From Ciborinia camelliae (Eukaryota; Ascomycota; Leotiomycetes; Helotiales; Sclerotiniaceae): a stretch of DNA of 64,000 nucleotides. The notes below the pieces were generated by a model. That model did no database searches, was not told the DNA's origin, and saw only the letters and a list, made by a program, of their open reading frames with translations. The DNA is taken from positions 751,134-815,133 of the forward strand of contig JANPYM010000004.1 of NCBI GenBank assembly GCA_025890175.1, read 5' to 3'. Positions 12,401-25,083 of the stretch are shown in pieces. The stretch's first letter is position 1. Each line of letters starts with the position of its first letter. Made by a program: the position numbers and the translations under genes.

Positions 12401-15400
12401 CAATAATATCCATCCATTGATTTTCCATTCATCTTTATGAGAGTCTAACTTATTAATCTTCTTGAAAATAATATATTATTATTATGATTTGCCTGCCCAT
12501 GGGAACACAAAAGTCAGCATGGATGGATAAAAAAGAATGTCTTGGCTCCTTCCTATTCCCTGCTCTCATCAGGTTGGGCATCTATGGATATGGAGTATGC
12601 TTGAATTCTGAACGCTTGCATCAAAATCCCAAGATGAAAGGCGCCGATAGGTTATATCCTCACATCTTGCATACATGATACGATTGTTTCTCTATTCCTT
12701 GCTCGACTTTTCTACTTTTCACCTTTTTACCTTTTTATTTTACCTTTCCACGGAGGAGAGTACCGTACACGGTCCACGGTCCACGGTACACGGTACACCT
12801 TCTGGTCCTTCTGAATCTCATGAATCCGATGAATCCGATTCTCATCATTCTCATCGTTCTCATCATTGGAATAGAGTCAATCTGCTAAACTCCGACTTCC
12901 CGTTGCTACTGCCAGGGCTTGGCTCGTAACGAGAAAATCATGGTGCTCCAGCGCCAATCAAATGATTTGAGGCAATCGGTAATCCCCTCGAAAAAGGTCA
13001 CTTTATGGATCACGCGTGTTGCTCTTGTGGAAGGAAAACCCCTTGTGGAGTATCATTTGTTTCCTTTCATTATCTTTAGCCAGAGGAATCGTTATTTAAT
13101 TCTACATTAATAATATAGCATAATGCCATTTTTGCCATTTTACCTTCGCTTAACTTTTGAAGATTCCCCCTTCATCTTTCCTCATGATCGCTGCTGATCA
13201 AACATCTAGATCATAAGAAAACCATACGGTACATACACCCTTAGGTAATAATAATAATGGACGGTAACGAGTTGAATCTTAAAAGTCCACCTAGATGATA
13301 ACACCAAATAAAATCTCTCCCTTGAATCTCATCCCATACCATCATCTCCACCCTTTTCCCAGTTCTCGGGCCTCCCCATTCGGCAATAAGCCCATTCATT
13401 CATTCAAACTTCAGTCATTCATATCCTAACATGACCATTCATCGACTCATCAAATACTTGTATTGTCACTGTACTAGGCCTCCCAAGCCGGTCGCAGAAT
13501 GCAGTATCTTTGTGAGAGGGTGAATGTGAAGCCTCAAATGATAGGTGATATTTCCAGGTTCCCCTCTGCCTAATCAAATGATCGTAAGCTCTGCGTGCCC
13601 AAGTCAAGGTAGGGCAAGCGAATCATTGGTAAATGATGTCTTCGAGCCTTTCAGTAGCTTTCCATTGTATGGATTCATACCATACTTTCAAGTTTCAACC
13701 TCCTTACCACATAAGAAAAATCCAACCGCAAGGTCTCGTCTCCCACCACCTGGTGCCTGCCGGTAGGCACCTTGCGGGAAGATGGACGGGTACGAACCAG
13801 ATTTTTACCTTACTACGACCTAGGCACCGTCAAAAGAGAAGGCCGCAGGGTTCAATCCGGTACCCTAGTATCTTTTATATACCTTATTTGAACCCTACCA
13901 TCCATCATTTCCATCCATGAGGGTGAGAGCCCGAACGAAATGAGAAAATCTGCCCAGTTCAGTTCCAGCCCTCCTCAAATTGAATTGCCGTTACTATACA
14001 TTTCTCTCCTATAGTAGTACAGAGGCATCGGTAGAAAACCTACTACCTACTACCTACTACCCAGTCCCTAGGTATATGATCTCTTAGGACCCATGAATGA
14101 ATTGCGCGTATGACGGCATTTTCAATTTATCTTTCTCCCTCCATAGGGTTGGACAGAAGAATTTCCCGACGAACCTTGGGAACCTTGGGAACTTTCTCTC
14201 TGAAGTGGAGTTTAACCTAGGGAAACTCCCCAGGATGAAGGAGGGGGGGTCTAAACTCTGAAGCTCTAAATGACTGCGATGATGCTAGTAGGGGCACTTT
14301 CAAAAATTCCTTCTAGAATATCGTAAAAAGAAGAATCGAATAAACTTCGGGTAAACTACTCTATTATTATTGTTATTACTATTATTCTTATTCTTATTAT
14401 TATTATCATTTCATGATCGTCTTTTTTCCCAACTACTGCGAAAATGGTGTACGGAAGAAAAGAGCTGAACCCTACTAGGTACTTACAGTACCTGGATGTA
14501 CCTGAGGTTCTGAGTGGGGGAGCCTGACTTTCTTCTTAGGTAGGTAGGCCTTCCAAGGTTTTTTTTCATCAAATACTCCGTACAATCGGAAGTTGAGTGA
14601 TGGACGCGATGCAGGTAAATCATGATTTTCTTTACATTTCTAAGTTTGGATTGGAGGAATTGAGGGGGCTGGGGATTTATGATTTATGATTCATTACTCA
14701 TGATTTATTATTCTTGATTTATTGATATTATAATAATATAACGGTTATGAGTCTGATTTTCACGAGGATGGTTTGTTGATGGAGATGGAGATCACGATTC
14801 ACGAATCACGATCGATAGGTAAACGAACAATCTACGCGTCTTCTTCATTATTATTGATTCAATAATGTTGTCTCTGTCTCCTCCTAGGCTCCTTCAGAAA
14901 CGCGGTATCCTTTCCTAATCCCTCAGCCCACTTACTGCGCATATGCTCCCCTCCTCCTTAGCCTCCCCAAACATTCAAACCTGTCAAATGGGGACTACCC
15001 GCGCAGCCGCGGTCTTCCCTTCCACCCAAGCTATAGCCTCTTCTTACTCTCTAGTCTCAGTCTTATATTTACCAACTACGGTACCAACTTCTAAGTCTAA
15101 GCCTCTCCAAAAGTTTCAAGGTTGAGGGCAGAATTTTCATGTGATTTCCATACAGTTTTCGTCTTCAGATCCTTCACCGCTCATCTATTTTAGGATCTAA
15201 TGTCGAGATCCGAATGTTCCGCTTGGGATTCGGGAAGCGAATACCCAGACCCAGCTTTGGAGGAAGAGGAGAAGAAGAAGAAGAAGAAGAGCAAAGCCAC
15301 TAATTACGAAGTGCACGAATCCACCATGTACGGCCCCATGAGAAGGCACTGAGAAAGAGAAGCCCTGATCTGGGAAAGATTGTCGGTTTTGTGTTTCAGA

Positions 15401-18400
15401 ATCTCTGGAGTGGCATGAGGAGTGGGAGTGAGATATCGATATGTGAGAGTTAAGTTTTGCTTTGGAGGGGTAGACGCGCAAGATGCGTTTGTGAAGTTTG
15501 TGAGGCGTCTCGTAAATCTTTCCATTATTTAAGTTGACTTGTCTGGAGAGTTTCATGGAGATACTACTGGAGTCTGGAGAGCTAGAAAGACCTAGAAAGT
15601 CTATCGAATCGATAGAGCAATCCAAAATTTGCGGGCATGAATGTTCTAACTTGAACTTCTAACCTATTACTCTTCTACTATTACTACTGTAATAATTTTC
15701 TCATAAGACTTTGATTTACAAAGACCTCGAAGTTTGAGTCCTCAATCAATCTACACATTCAATGATCAATCTCCACCGAATCCCTAATGACATCTACCCA
15801 TATACCTTCTAAATTCTAATTCTATAACACAAGTCTCATACCCATATTATAACAAAACCTTCAATATAGACCAATGACGTACTTCAAACTCAATATGGAT
15901 TGCCGGAATTACCGATGAATAAAGTATATTTATTATTACTGCCTTAAATAATACATAATAACAGTAATAACATAGGTAATATGGCATGAAGATGTGTAAA
16001 TTACAAAGTGGGGTTCATCTGATCTGATCTCTCCGATCTGAAAATTTTCGGATTTTCTATATTATTGTTAAATTTGTTATCCGATATCGTCGTATCATAT
16101 CATATCGTATCGTATCGCAGTCGGTAGATTCGTAGTCGCCTTTAAGTATTGTGGGTCGTTCCATTTTAACTTTTCAGACGAAAGATCTTCCAATGATTCC
16201 AAAGTTCCAAGAGTCCAAGTGGGTTGGGGATGGATGGATCTCTGACATTCTCTTCCATAATGCTCAACACCGATTTAATCCAATAACGATATACATACAC
16301 AGTAGTGCACAGTGCACACACATTTCAAATTGGAACCCCCGAGGGATAGATAATTTTACAAGCATTATTTTTATGTTAGACTATGAACAAGGAACCCCGC
16401 GGCACAGTCAAGAGTCCAAAGACACCGTGAATAGATCAATGATGGTGCGGTGAAGACATCTCGGTGCAGGTAGCCGTCGCTACTGTTTCGCTGCTGCTCG
16501 CTACTGCAGTTTGGAAGGTTACCTACATTGACTTAGCTACATCTCGGCCGGGCACGGCAGGACATTCTCCACTTTCGGCTCCTCAAATCCCAAGCTACCA
16601 AGCTACCAGGCTACCAGGCTACCGGGAACGTGATGTGTGGGTTCCCGGAGTTGACCGCTTGGTGGTCTGTCTGTCGTCGCGGGGTGGTTTTTTCTTTTTC
16701 TTTTGTTTGGTCGTGCAAAGCTTTCTAGAAACTAGAATGCATGTAGGGAAGGAGACGAGAGCCGAGCGCCGAGCGCACATTCAGCTGGCGAGGGGTCTCA
16801 TCAGGTCTAGGTTGGAGGGGAGAAAGGTTCCGGTGTTGACCGCTTGGGAATTGTGAACCGCCGTTTATTTTACCTCATTCTTTACTATCGCGGGGCAATC
16901 GACTCGGGTCTGAGAAAGGTTTACATAAATTCTATACTTGACCGCCAGACGAACCGTACTCGGTCGGCATGAAAACTTCGATTGAGTTGAAAACGGATCG
17001 AGAATCTTGGAGTCTAGATTTTCGGCCTTGAGTTTAACTTTTGGAGAACCAAGTGATTGCTCTGATTGCTATTCTATTGCCAAAGGTCATTCGTAATATT
17101 GATTAGATAACTTTGAAGTGATCATTCAATCAGCAGGTTGTGGCGATTGAACGATGCTGGCTAGATCATCTTGAGGAAAGAGATTATTTCATGGCTAGCA
17201 ATACATCGCCGACACTGATGATGGTATGATACCTCTTCTACGCTGATATCAGAAAGCCCGCCAAGACCTTATGGTGTCTGATAAGCGTATATTTCGGCAT
17301 CTTGACCGAGCAGGACTGAAACCTCACTAGTGTGAAGGAGACTTGGATCACGGAGACTATTTTAGATATTATCAAGGTCGGATCCAATTCATCAATGTAT
17401 GAATTGTATGCAAGAATATAAAGCATATATGGGGCATCGTGGGGCCTGGTATAGAGGATGGAGCATGGAAAGGGGGGGCATGAGAATGAGGTTTTGGTAC
17501 CGGAATGAGGAAGGGATATCATATGAATTATCGAAACGGACGCACCGATCCTTAGGAATCGATGCATGTATCTGGGGACTTGAGGCTCGTTATTCTACAG
17601 ATGAGTGTTGGAAGAAAGATGAGATTACTGTACTCGGCGACCTCACGGGCTGTGCTATTGGGGAACGAAAGGATTCTAGTAGTGGATACTCGTATATCTA
17701 TATCAAATTGGAATTGAACGATACTGTACTCATACGCTTTCAGGAAATGTCTATTCTGATCTTTGAGATCTTCACTTATTCTTTTGGACCCTATTTTCAT
17801 ACCCATATCACGCGATCACTAACGAACGAGTGCTTTCGATAGGGGCACGTATGATATATCAGCCGATTCGCTTGAGGATCTTCCCTCCTCGGTACCCCCA
17901 AAGGGATTTTTTTGGTCTGCAGTCCTTCCATTAACTCCGACAATTGTACAGAAATTATGAAATTCAACCAGGCCCCAACGCGACCCATACAACCTTTCTT
18001 TTCTTCTTCGTCATTCGACAATTTTCTTTTCCTTCCAAATATGTAGATCTACGCATGCCGGAGAGCGGTGAAGAAATCAGAAAAATCGCCAAGCGATTGG
18101 AGCGGGGGGAGGGGCAGCTCCAGCTCCACTCCACTCCACGAGTACCGATCGAGGTAAGTTATCTCGTTACCAAACTATCCTTCCAAAACCTGTGCCAATA
18201 ATGACGAACTACTGTACGTTATGGCGTTACGCGGTCGGTTGGATCCGGCAGAATATTTCGTATGGTAGTATGGTAGTGGATATCGTGATAAAGAAAAAGG
18301 AAGCGTTATCACTCGACGTTCAATTGAAATTTGAGACATACATATACGGTGCAGTAAAGCGTACCGCGGAAAGTCAAAATCATATTGAGAAATAGTATCC

Positions 18401-19878
18401 GAGGCTCCGTTGAACGTGGGGGAGAAGTACTGTAGGAGCTTCAATCTGGATACCCGATGTGAGACCAATGCACTGGGACGCTGCAATGGTAAGACATCCA
18501 CATACTGCAGATGCAGATATCACTTGATAGTGGCAAATCTCCTCCCCAAAAAAGAAGAAGTCCTCCAAAACAACCCCATATCGCTCGCACCGCACGGATA
18601 TCTTCAATGGTATGAAAATTGGGGTCCAGTCTAAAGCACAGTACAGTACATTAGCGGCGGCGTGCAAGAAATCATTCCATCTCTCGCGGCTTCAACATCT
18701 TAATCGGGCTATTCAGAGAGCTCGCACTGCAGCGTACCGGGGAATTCCAAAAGTGCATACATATATTGCAGGCAAAAGTCAAATCTACTCCACTGCGATA
18801 CAACCATAGTGCATATAGCATGTAACAAATATATTAGCATCCCATCCCAATGCGAACCTCACCTCGGCCAATCACGAGGATTACTGGCAGATACCGAGAC
18901 CCATTCGCAGAATCTTACATGCTGCATACTGCATACATATCTAGCGGTGGCGGTGAAGCTTCTTTGCATTCCCATTCCCATTCGCATTCATTCCCGCTTC
19001 CACTTCCACTTCGATACTGCCGTTCCCACTGGTCACTAATGTATCGCCAAAACGTGGGAAGGAAGAACATTGGCGGAGTATTTCGAATGTCAGAAACAAT
19101 TTCAAACAAATATCCAACTCAAGTCTTGCTTGGCAAAATGATTAAAGACGTATACGCAAAATACGCGAATAACATCAAAAAATAAAGATTTCTGTAAATC
19201 TTTATAATTTATTAAAAATGGCTGAAATTGAATGAATGTAGCATCAATCGATTAGGAATAAGTCAAAAATTAAGTATATTCAGGTTTTGGACTTTTAAGC
19301 TCAAAATTGATATCTTGCCGAGTATATATATATACAATAAGTTGAAACACGGCGGGGTTCTCTCGTCAAAGAAAGCACGCAAGCAAATGAATTAAAATGG
19401 GAGCCACATACATATCAGAGAGTTATGAAGCATATCTAATCTGCTTTCACTCCACTAGTGTAGGAATTACAAATTGAATTTCACCCTGCAAAGATGAGCA
19501 AATATTCGCTAAACGGATCAGCATAAATCAGTAGGAAATTGAGATCAATGATGCATGTTATTTTGTATGTATTTTTATTTCCCATTTTTTCCTTTAATAC
19601 TATTTTGATATCCCAGTCGGACTGGCCGAAATATGAAAACCTTGAAGCTAGAAACCAAGGACGTTCAAGTCCGGGTATCCCAAAAAGATATCTGACGCTT
19701 TTAACAACCCCAATAGCAAAATACTATGCAACTCCGACGCTTGCTGGCAACAGGAGACAACAGTAACAGAAAAGAAAAGAAAATGTGAAAATTGTTTAGA
19801 TGGTCTTCATAATAGAGACCACGAGGGTAATTGTATCTCTGAAAGATGCTCCAGAATGGAGTCGTATGTTTGTTAGTA
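9475..19878. other. 10.4-kb gene-free, repeat-rich interval
   Basis: I find no open frame with an ATG, plausible introns and conserved domain character across this span on either strand. The DNA is A+T-rich, with many short simple-sequence tracts. Examples are GATG/AGATG runs near 10990, CTCCTCC runs near 11309, GGCAA/AAGGC near 11377, ATT/AAT trinucleotides near 10455 and 14360, a CCACGGT/ACACGGT cluster near 12765-12800, a CTACCAGG cluster near 16580-16620, and many TACCTAC or GGTAGGTA motifs. The left end is the promoter and leader of the bZIP gene. The rest may hold unannotated non-coding RNA or degraded repeats; nothing specific can be supported. Confidence 0.6.
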
Positions 19879-21582
19879 TTAGGAGAATTGCACATAATCC
19901 TGCTGTGCAAGAATTCCAGGTTCCGCTTTCCCATCTTCATCACGGAAGAATTCCTCGTCGATGAAATCTGAATCAACGTCATCGCTGTCTATCTCATCTT
20001 CTTCGTCGCTCGAAATATCACTCGATTGATCACCTGGAGAGGAATCGCCAGCAGCTGCATTCCTACGAATGACACTAGCTTTAATGCGGTGGGGAAGTTT
20101 GCATCCTTTCGTATTGCAAGTACCTGTGTTGCTGAATTCCGGGCATTCGTGAACATGTCGCTCTGTGCAAGTAGTTCCCTTGTCGCAATATCCATATATT
20201 CCGAAAGAATGGCAAACCAATGCTGTTGGTGAAACACGAATGTGTGTGTAACGACAATCTGGGTTTGAACAATTGCCCTTGGCAAAATGCAAGCAAGCCG
20301 GTGTTCTCTCGGGGGTAAGGTCGTGAGAGAGGTCGCAAGAATCTCCATTAGGACATTCACCTTTAAGAAGAAAAGTTTTACATACTCCAACTTTTGAAGG
20401 ATCGTGGATATATCGGCACTTTGGACCTTTGTTACAAGTACCTAAACAAGATGTGGTTAGCTGAAACCCAGGTTGCCCTCCTCCAATGTTTCCAAAAATA
20501 GAAGAAAGATTTGAAATGTGGGAAGAAGAAGGTACCCGTGGTGGTAAATGATTTACACGGCTCGTTGATCTTAACGACTCCGTGTTTCCTTCAACTTTGT
20601 CAGCAAATTTACACGAGAAATACAATTTGGGAATCGCATGCTGTTGAGCCATACCTAGTGGCTTTGATGATCCCTTCTCGATACATGTTTCCATTTTTGC
20701 TTCTATAAAATTTGACGCCTCCAATCAAAGCAGACTTGGGGGTAGCATTCGCGGAAGTGAGGTCACCTGAACTAAGTGAGCATAGAACAAACAGCGGCAC
20801 CACCTTGTGGCTTGCTATGAACGATGAGTTCTCACCAGGGGCTTTCACAAGTTTGCTACCATTCTTTGCGACCATGAATCGGATTCCGTTGACAATAACC
20901 TCATAATTGCTTGTTCCGGTAGTTTTCATCATGGAAGAATCAGAACTCGCACCTAGGCGCTGCAAATGTCTGCTGAGCTTCAACCTCTCCCTCTCATCCC
21001 TTTGCTTCAGTTTTTGTTTTCTGGTTTCCTCAATGGCTTTGGCTCTAATTTGACTATCCTTCTCGAAATATGATTTATTGATCAACTGGAGGTGGCGATC
21101 GGTTTTCGTTATATAACCAGCAGAGGAGGATCGCTCGTTCTCATCTGCAGACGGAGTAGCATTTGATGAATCCGGTTGGGATGGTGGGGCGGAAGTACCG
21201 CCATTTAATACAAGGGTGCGATGCCGCACAATGCCGCCCCCGCCGCCACGTCCACCGCGAAATCCTCTGACAGAGTGTCCGCCTCTATTGCTACCTCGAC
21301 TACCTCTCCAGCTACTGTTTGCATAAGGATGATATGCATAAGCTCCATGACCTCCCCGATTATTTAGTTGTGGATGGTAACTGCTTGTGGATGAAGAGAA
21401 ATGTGTTTGATTGTACTGGTCTGTCAACTGGTGATTCTTGTGTTGATTTATCTGGCCTATGTATTGTATGTTAGCAGGTGCTCAATTCGAGAAATGAATA
21501 AAGAGCATCAATAGTGAAGGGTATCCATCCTACCAGCTATGCGACTGATCTGTTCTCGGATGGCTTGATCTTCTGATGCCAT
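19879..21582 (-). CDS. CCCH zinc-finger protein with five fingers (ZC3H3/Red5-like)
   Basis: Five exons on the minus strand: 21582-21534, 21456-20836, 20766-20655, 20588-20536, 20441-19879. They give 465 aa in phase. The N-terminus (MASEDQAIREQISRIAG) is followed by an RGG/Gly-rich stretch, a charged helix (ETRKQKLKQRDERERL) and repeated VNGIRFMVAKNG / GGVKFYRSKNG motifs. Five CCCH fingers follow. The first is split by intron 4: its cysteine in NEPCKSF lies in the 53-nt exon and the rest (TCNKGPKCRYIH) in the last exon. The others are CKTF...CDLSH, CLHFAKGNC...CRYTH, CHSF...CTERH and CPEF...CKLPH. The tail is acidic. Five-finger CCCH proteins of this layout (ZC3H3 in animals, Red5 in fission yeast) act in nuclear mRNA 3'-end processing and RNA surveillance; that role is inferred. 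The gene is divergent from the TFIIF gene, with 456 bp between start codons. Confidence 0.87.
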
Positions 21583-22038
21583 GATTCAAAATTCCTATTT
21601 GTTAGTTTATGGCTAGAAACCTGATATATCATCAAGACGTCAAATAAATATTTCATCACAAAAATAAAGTTGTTGGAAAAAGGCGTTTGTTTGTTCCAAG
21701 GAAGAAATCTTGTAATCAAAGACAGTTGTGTGTAGTGGAATAGAATGCAGAGGTTACAGATGGCTACAATATTTGTCAGCAAGCACTGGTACCTAGCACT
21801 AGCGGGAGGCGGCTGCCTCCATTACCCGACAAGGCTGTAGGTAACTTTTCAATATCATGACCGACCCAACTGAAAGAGAACTAGGTAACAAAGGACGGTT
21901 ATTGGATCTGCCTTTGTTATACCCAACAACCACAAACCACTTTCTTGGGACAGATACTCTTCCTAGAGTGGGAAGTGAAACCCAAATTTCTCATTCCAAT
22001 TTCTATTTACGATAAAGGCATCGATACATACAAGCAAA
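21583..22038. promoter_or_regulatory. Shared divergent promoter region (CCCH gene / TFIIF beta gene)
   Basis: These 456 bp separate the ATG of the minus-strand CCCH gene from the ATG of the plus-strand TFIIF subunit. Both genes serve mRNA synthesis or processing, so co-regulation is possible. I see no clear TATA box. The assignment as promoter rests on gene orientation only. Confidence 0.6.
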
Positions 22039-23280
22039 ATGGCAGACGCAATCATCAAGCCAGATCCGGAGGCAGCTGTCGCATCGCCTAGGTTTATGGA
22101 GGACGATGATATATACGAGGATGCTGGAGACATGGCGATCAACGAAGATCCGAGTTTTCAGAAGTTATGGCTAGGCCGTGTTCCTAAGTATGTTTGGGAT
22201 GCATGGGAGGAACTGGGCGAAGATCTGGATGAGGAAATACAGATCGGTACCATTCGCAATTGCCGAGAGAGGATGCCCGATGGAACTGTTAAGGTATGGG
22301 GAACTTTTTACATATGGGGGATAAGCTAACTTTAGTTGCAGGACTCCTATTCCATGTTGCTAAATTCCAATATTGCACAGCATCAGACTGTCCCCAAGGA
22401 ATACAATCTTGATATTACCAATGAGAATGTCAAGAACACTTTCATTTTTTCGGAACAAGATCTACCAGGATTCAAATCGAAATCAAGACAAAAGTTTGCC
22501 TTGGAGACAGCAAATATGCCAGCAAGGCTCACCCGTGGAAAGATCGAGAAGCCAGCAAATAAACAACCATGGGACCCTAACAAGAAATTCCAACCTCAAT
22601 TTCGGAAGGCAATCCCAAGTACGTATATAAATTATTTATAAAATGGACTTCACTAATAGTATTGGAATAGAGAGAACAACTCTTGCCGGTAGGGTTGTGC
22701 ATGAAATGAGTTGTATTGCCGTACAAAATGAAGAATCAGACCGTCTTCTAGCCATTAGGACTTTGGAAGCTATGAAACCCAAAGTGGGCACAAAATTCCT
22801 TAATGAGGATATCGACATGGGTCATGGTTTCATTCAGCCTGGAACCATCAAGGCTTCAGATGCCTTCAATAGCTTCATTGTAAGATTCGCGGCTACACCT
22901 TCTTGCTATGCATACACTGACCCGAACAGAAAACCAAGATTCCAATTACGGGCAGCAAGCCACAACTTACTAAGGCAGCTCGTATGCCACAAAATGAGCT
23001 TCTCGATAGGATCTTCGATTGTTTCCGTAGGTATAACTATTGGTCCATGAAAGCACTTCGTGCCGAGCTCCAGCAGCCAGAAGCATATCTTCGTGAAACA
23101 CTCGAGAAAATAGCCTTCTTGGCGAAGACTGGACGATTCGCAACACAATGGTCATTGAAACCTGAGAACAAACTTAACAACTATGAGGGTACGGGCGATG
23201 CTATTGCACCCGGTGAGGACACAGACCTTGGCGAATATGACGAAGATGACGATGACGATGTCAAGTTTGAAGACGTCTGA
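22039..23280 (+). CDS. TFG2: Transcription initiation factor IIF subunit beta (Tfg2)
   Basis: Four exons: 22039-22293, 22342-22618, 22671-22879, 22930-23280, giving 363 aa. Introns are 48-52 nt with good branch sites (for example GCTAAC at 22324). The N-terminal part holds KLWLGRVPKYVWDAWEEL, the TFIIF-beta dimerisation start, and KRTTLAGRVVHEM. The C-terminal winged-helix domain reads RMPQNELLDRIFDCFRRY and YWSMKALRAELQQPEAYL, the family hallmark that binds promoter DNA. The tail is acidic (DEDDDDDVKFEDV). TFIIF escorts RNA polymerase II into the pre-initiation complex in the nucleus. The third intron (22880-22929) has no in-frame stop on the 5' side, so a naive reading runs through it. Removing it joins FNSFI to KTKIPITGSKPQLTKAARMP, which restores the linker seen in the family. 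Confidence 0.93.
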
Positions 23281-23859
23281 TCTTGTGACTAGCTTTATGC
23301 GATGTATTCTGCGGCGTTTCTGAGGGGTGAGGTTGCATAATAGCGCGGTGTTATTCACATGATGGGTTGATTTATCAATATGGGAAGCATCATGGCATGG
23401 CGTTACACTTAAATATTAGTTTTCTCACGAGGAAGGATATAGGTTGGTTTATGGAGACTCACTCGTGGTCACAAATATCAAATTGAGCTGTAACATATCA
23501 TAGTAATAAAACAAATTCTGCGAATAACTTTTGTCCCAAACACGTATAATTGGGGGAATGATGATGTCGGAGGTCTTGCTTCGGATAACCGATTTGGCAC
23601 TCGATGACGAATATTGAAGTTTCTAATCCAATAATAAATTCGTAACAGTTTCTTTCTATAGTAATTATCTGCTATTTCCCTTCATTCAATCATTTACGTA
23701 TAGACATCTAAATTTTTTTACGTTTCAATTGAGAAAGTATGCTGGTAGACGTTTAAACTTTTCTTTAACCTGCTAGATTGCAAGCCATTGGGCTTTTGCA
23801 TTTCGTCCTTTTCTTTTGCCCGGCATCCATCTCCACTCTCCAACTCAAAACTTCAAAAA
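23281..23859. other. Intergenic: TFIIF 3' end and PP2C promoter
   Basis: These 579 bp hold the 3' region of the TFIIF gene and the leader of the phosphatase gene. The last 72 bases (23788-23859) are open in frame with the phosphatase and could encode an alternative N-terminal extension. Nothing else was recognised. Confidence 0.55.
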
Positions 23860-25083
23860 ATGGCAAATGTCACAGGAGGGATTGCTTGTAGAGCAAGTAC
23901 TTCGAAGACTCTCTGGAGGTTAAAAAGAGATGTTGGGACCTTCGCTACACCCTTGCGACGGTACCAATCCTCATTATCGACGGGATCCTTTTCCCCATCA
24001 ACACAGTCGCATAACCAAGTACCTCTTCGACTCTTCTCAACCACTCGACGCACCTACTCTTCCCCTAAATTCACATACGGCATCTCAGCCTCCTACTGCG
24101 CCAAAGAAAGCCGCTACTCCCCAACCAAAAACCTCACCCCCTTCAATCCCTACAACCCCATTCCCACACCCATCAAACCCGCCGACCGCAGACCCGCTTC
24201 TGGTCAAGATGCATTCTTTGTGGCGCCCGTATCCAAAACCTCTGATATTGCTCTTGGGATCGCAGATGGTGTAGGAGGCTGGATTGATTCCGGCGTCGAC
24301 CCTAGTGATTTCTCGCACGGCTTCTGCGAGTATATGGCGCATACGGCTTCGACTTCGAATACAGTGGATGAGGCTCCTATTTCCGCGAGGAGACTGATGC
24401 AGAAGGGTTATGACTTAATTTGTGCTTCGGGAAAAGTGCATGCGGGGGGAAGTACGGCTGTTGTGGGAGTCTTCAATTCTGGGGGAAATATGGAAGTTGC
24501 GAATTTGGGAGATAGTGGATACATACAATTGAGGTCGGGTGCTGTACATTCAGCGTCGGAATTCCAGACGCATGCGTTTAATACACCGTATCAGTTGAGT
24601 TTGGTGCCGGAGGCGGTGATGAGACAGGCCGCGAAGTTTGGGGGACAACAGTTGATGGATTTACCAAGGGATGCAGAAGTCATCAGTAAAGAGTTAAAAC
24701 ATGGGGATGTGGTTGTCTTTGCTAGTGATGGAGTCTGGGATAATTTGAGTGGGGGAGATGTTCTCAGAATTGTGAGTAAAAGGATGAGGTATGAGGGAGC
24801 TTGGGTCAATGGGGTGGGGGATGGGGGAACTGCGGTGGGAGAGAAGCTTGGAGAGTCAATAGAAGAGGGCGGTGCCGAGGGGGAAGATAAGGGAACACTA
24901 AGTTTGCAGAGTTCTTTGGCAGTAGATATCACTGGGGAAGCCAAGACAGCAAGTCTTAGTTTGAGGAGGGATGGTCCATTTGCAAGAGAGGTCCAGAGGA
25001 GATACCCGGATGAGAAATGGAGTGGTGGGAAGGCAGACGATATCTGTGTGGTTGTAGTGGTGGTGGTTGAGGAGGGAAAATGA
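23860..25083 (+). CDS. PTC7: PP2C-type protein phosphatase, Ptc7-like, probably mitochondrial
   Basis: Single-exon gene. I chose the ATG at 23860 (context CAAAAAATGGC, protein starting MANVTGGIACRAS, 407 aa). An in-frame ATG 72 nt upstream (23788) would add 24 residues. Counting from the longer form, the catalytic landmarks are GIADGVGGW (157-165), VANLGDSGY (about 237-245), FASDGVWDN (about 311-319) and KADDIC near the C-terminus. These carry the aspartates that bind the two metal ions in PPM phosphatases. The arrangement ALGIADGVGGW...GDSGY is that of the Ptc7/azr1 subgroup. The Arg/Ser-rich, acid-poor N-terminus looks like a mitochondrial presequence. In budding yeast Ptc7 regulates coenzyme Q synthesis by dephosphorylating Coq7. 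The gene ends convergently with the GT17 gene 428 bp away. Confidence 0.9.
   Translation: MANVTGGIACRASTSKTLWRLKRDVGTFATPLRRYQSSLSTGSFSPSTQSHNQVPLRLFSTTRRTYSSPKFTYGISASYCAKESRYSPTKNLTPFNPYNPIPTPIKPADRRPASGQDAFFVAPVSKTSDIALGIADGVGGWIDSGVDPSDFSHGFCEYMAHTASTSNTVDEAPISARRLMQKGYDLICASGKVHAGGSTAVVGVFNSGGNMEVANLGDSGYIQLRSGAVHSASEFQTHAFNTPYQLSLVPEAVMRQAAKFGGQQLMDLPRDAEVISKELKHGDVVVFASDGVWDNLSGGDVLRIVSKRMRYEGAWVNGVGDGGTAVGEKLGESIEEGGAEGEDKGTLSLQSSLAVDITGEAKTASLSLRRDGPFAREVQRRYPDEKWSGGKADDICVVVVVVVEEGK

Noticed and set aside
13840..13866. B-box-like GGTTCAATCC, possible tRNA
   Set aside because: No A box lies at the expected distance upstream and no cloverleaf can be drawn.
15197..15625. 142-codon minus-strand frame with a leucine run
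   Set aside because: The leucine stretch comes from an AAG trinucleotide repeat. No other coding sign.
17399..17842. 147-codon plus-strand open frame
   Set aside because: It has an ATG but no recognisable motif, and composition is like the surrounding non-coding DNA. An overlapping opposite-strand frame is equally open.
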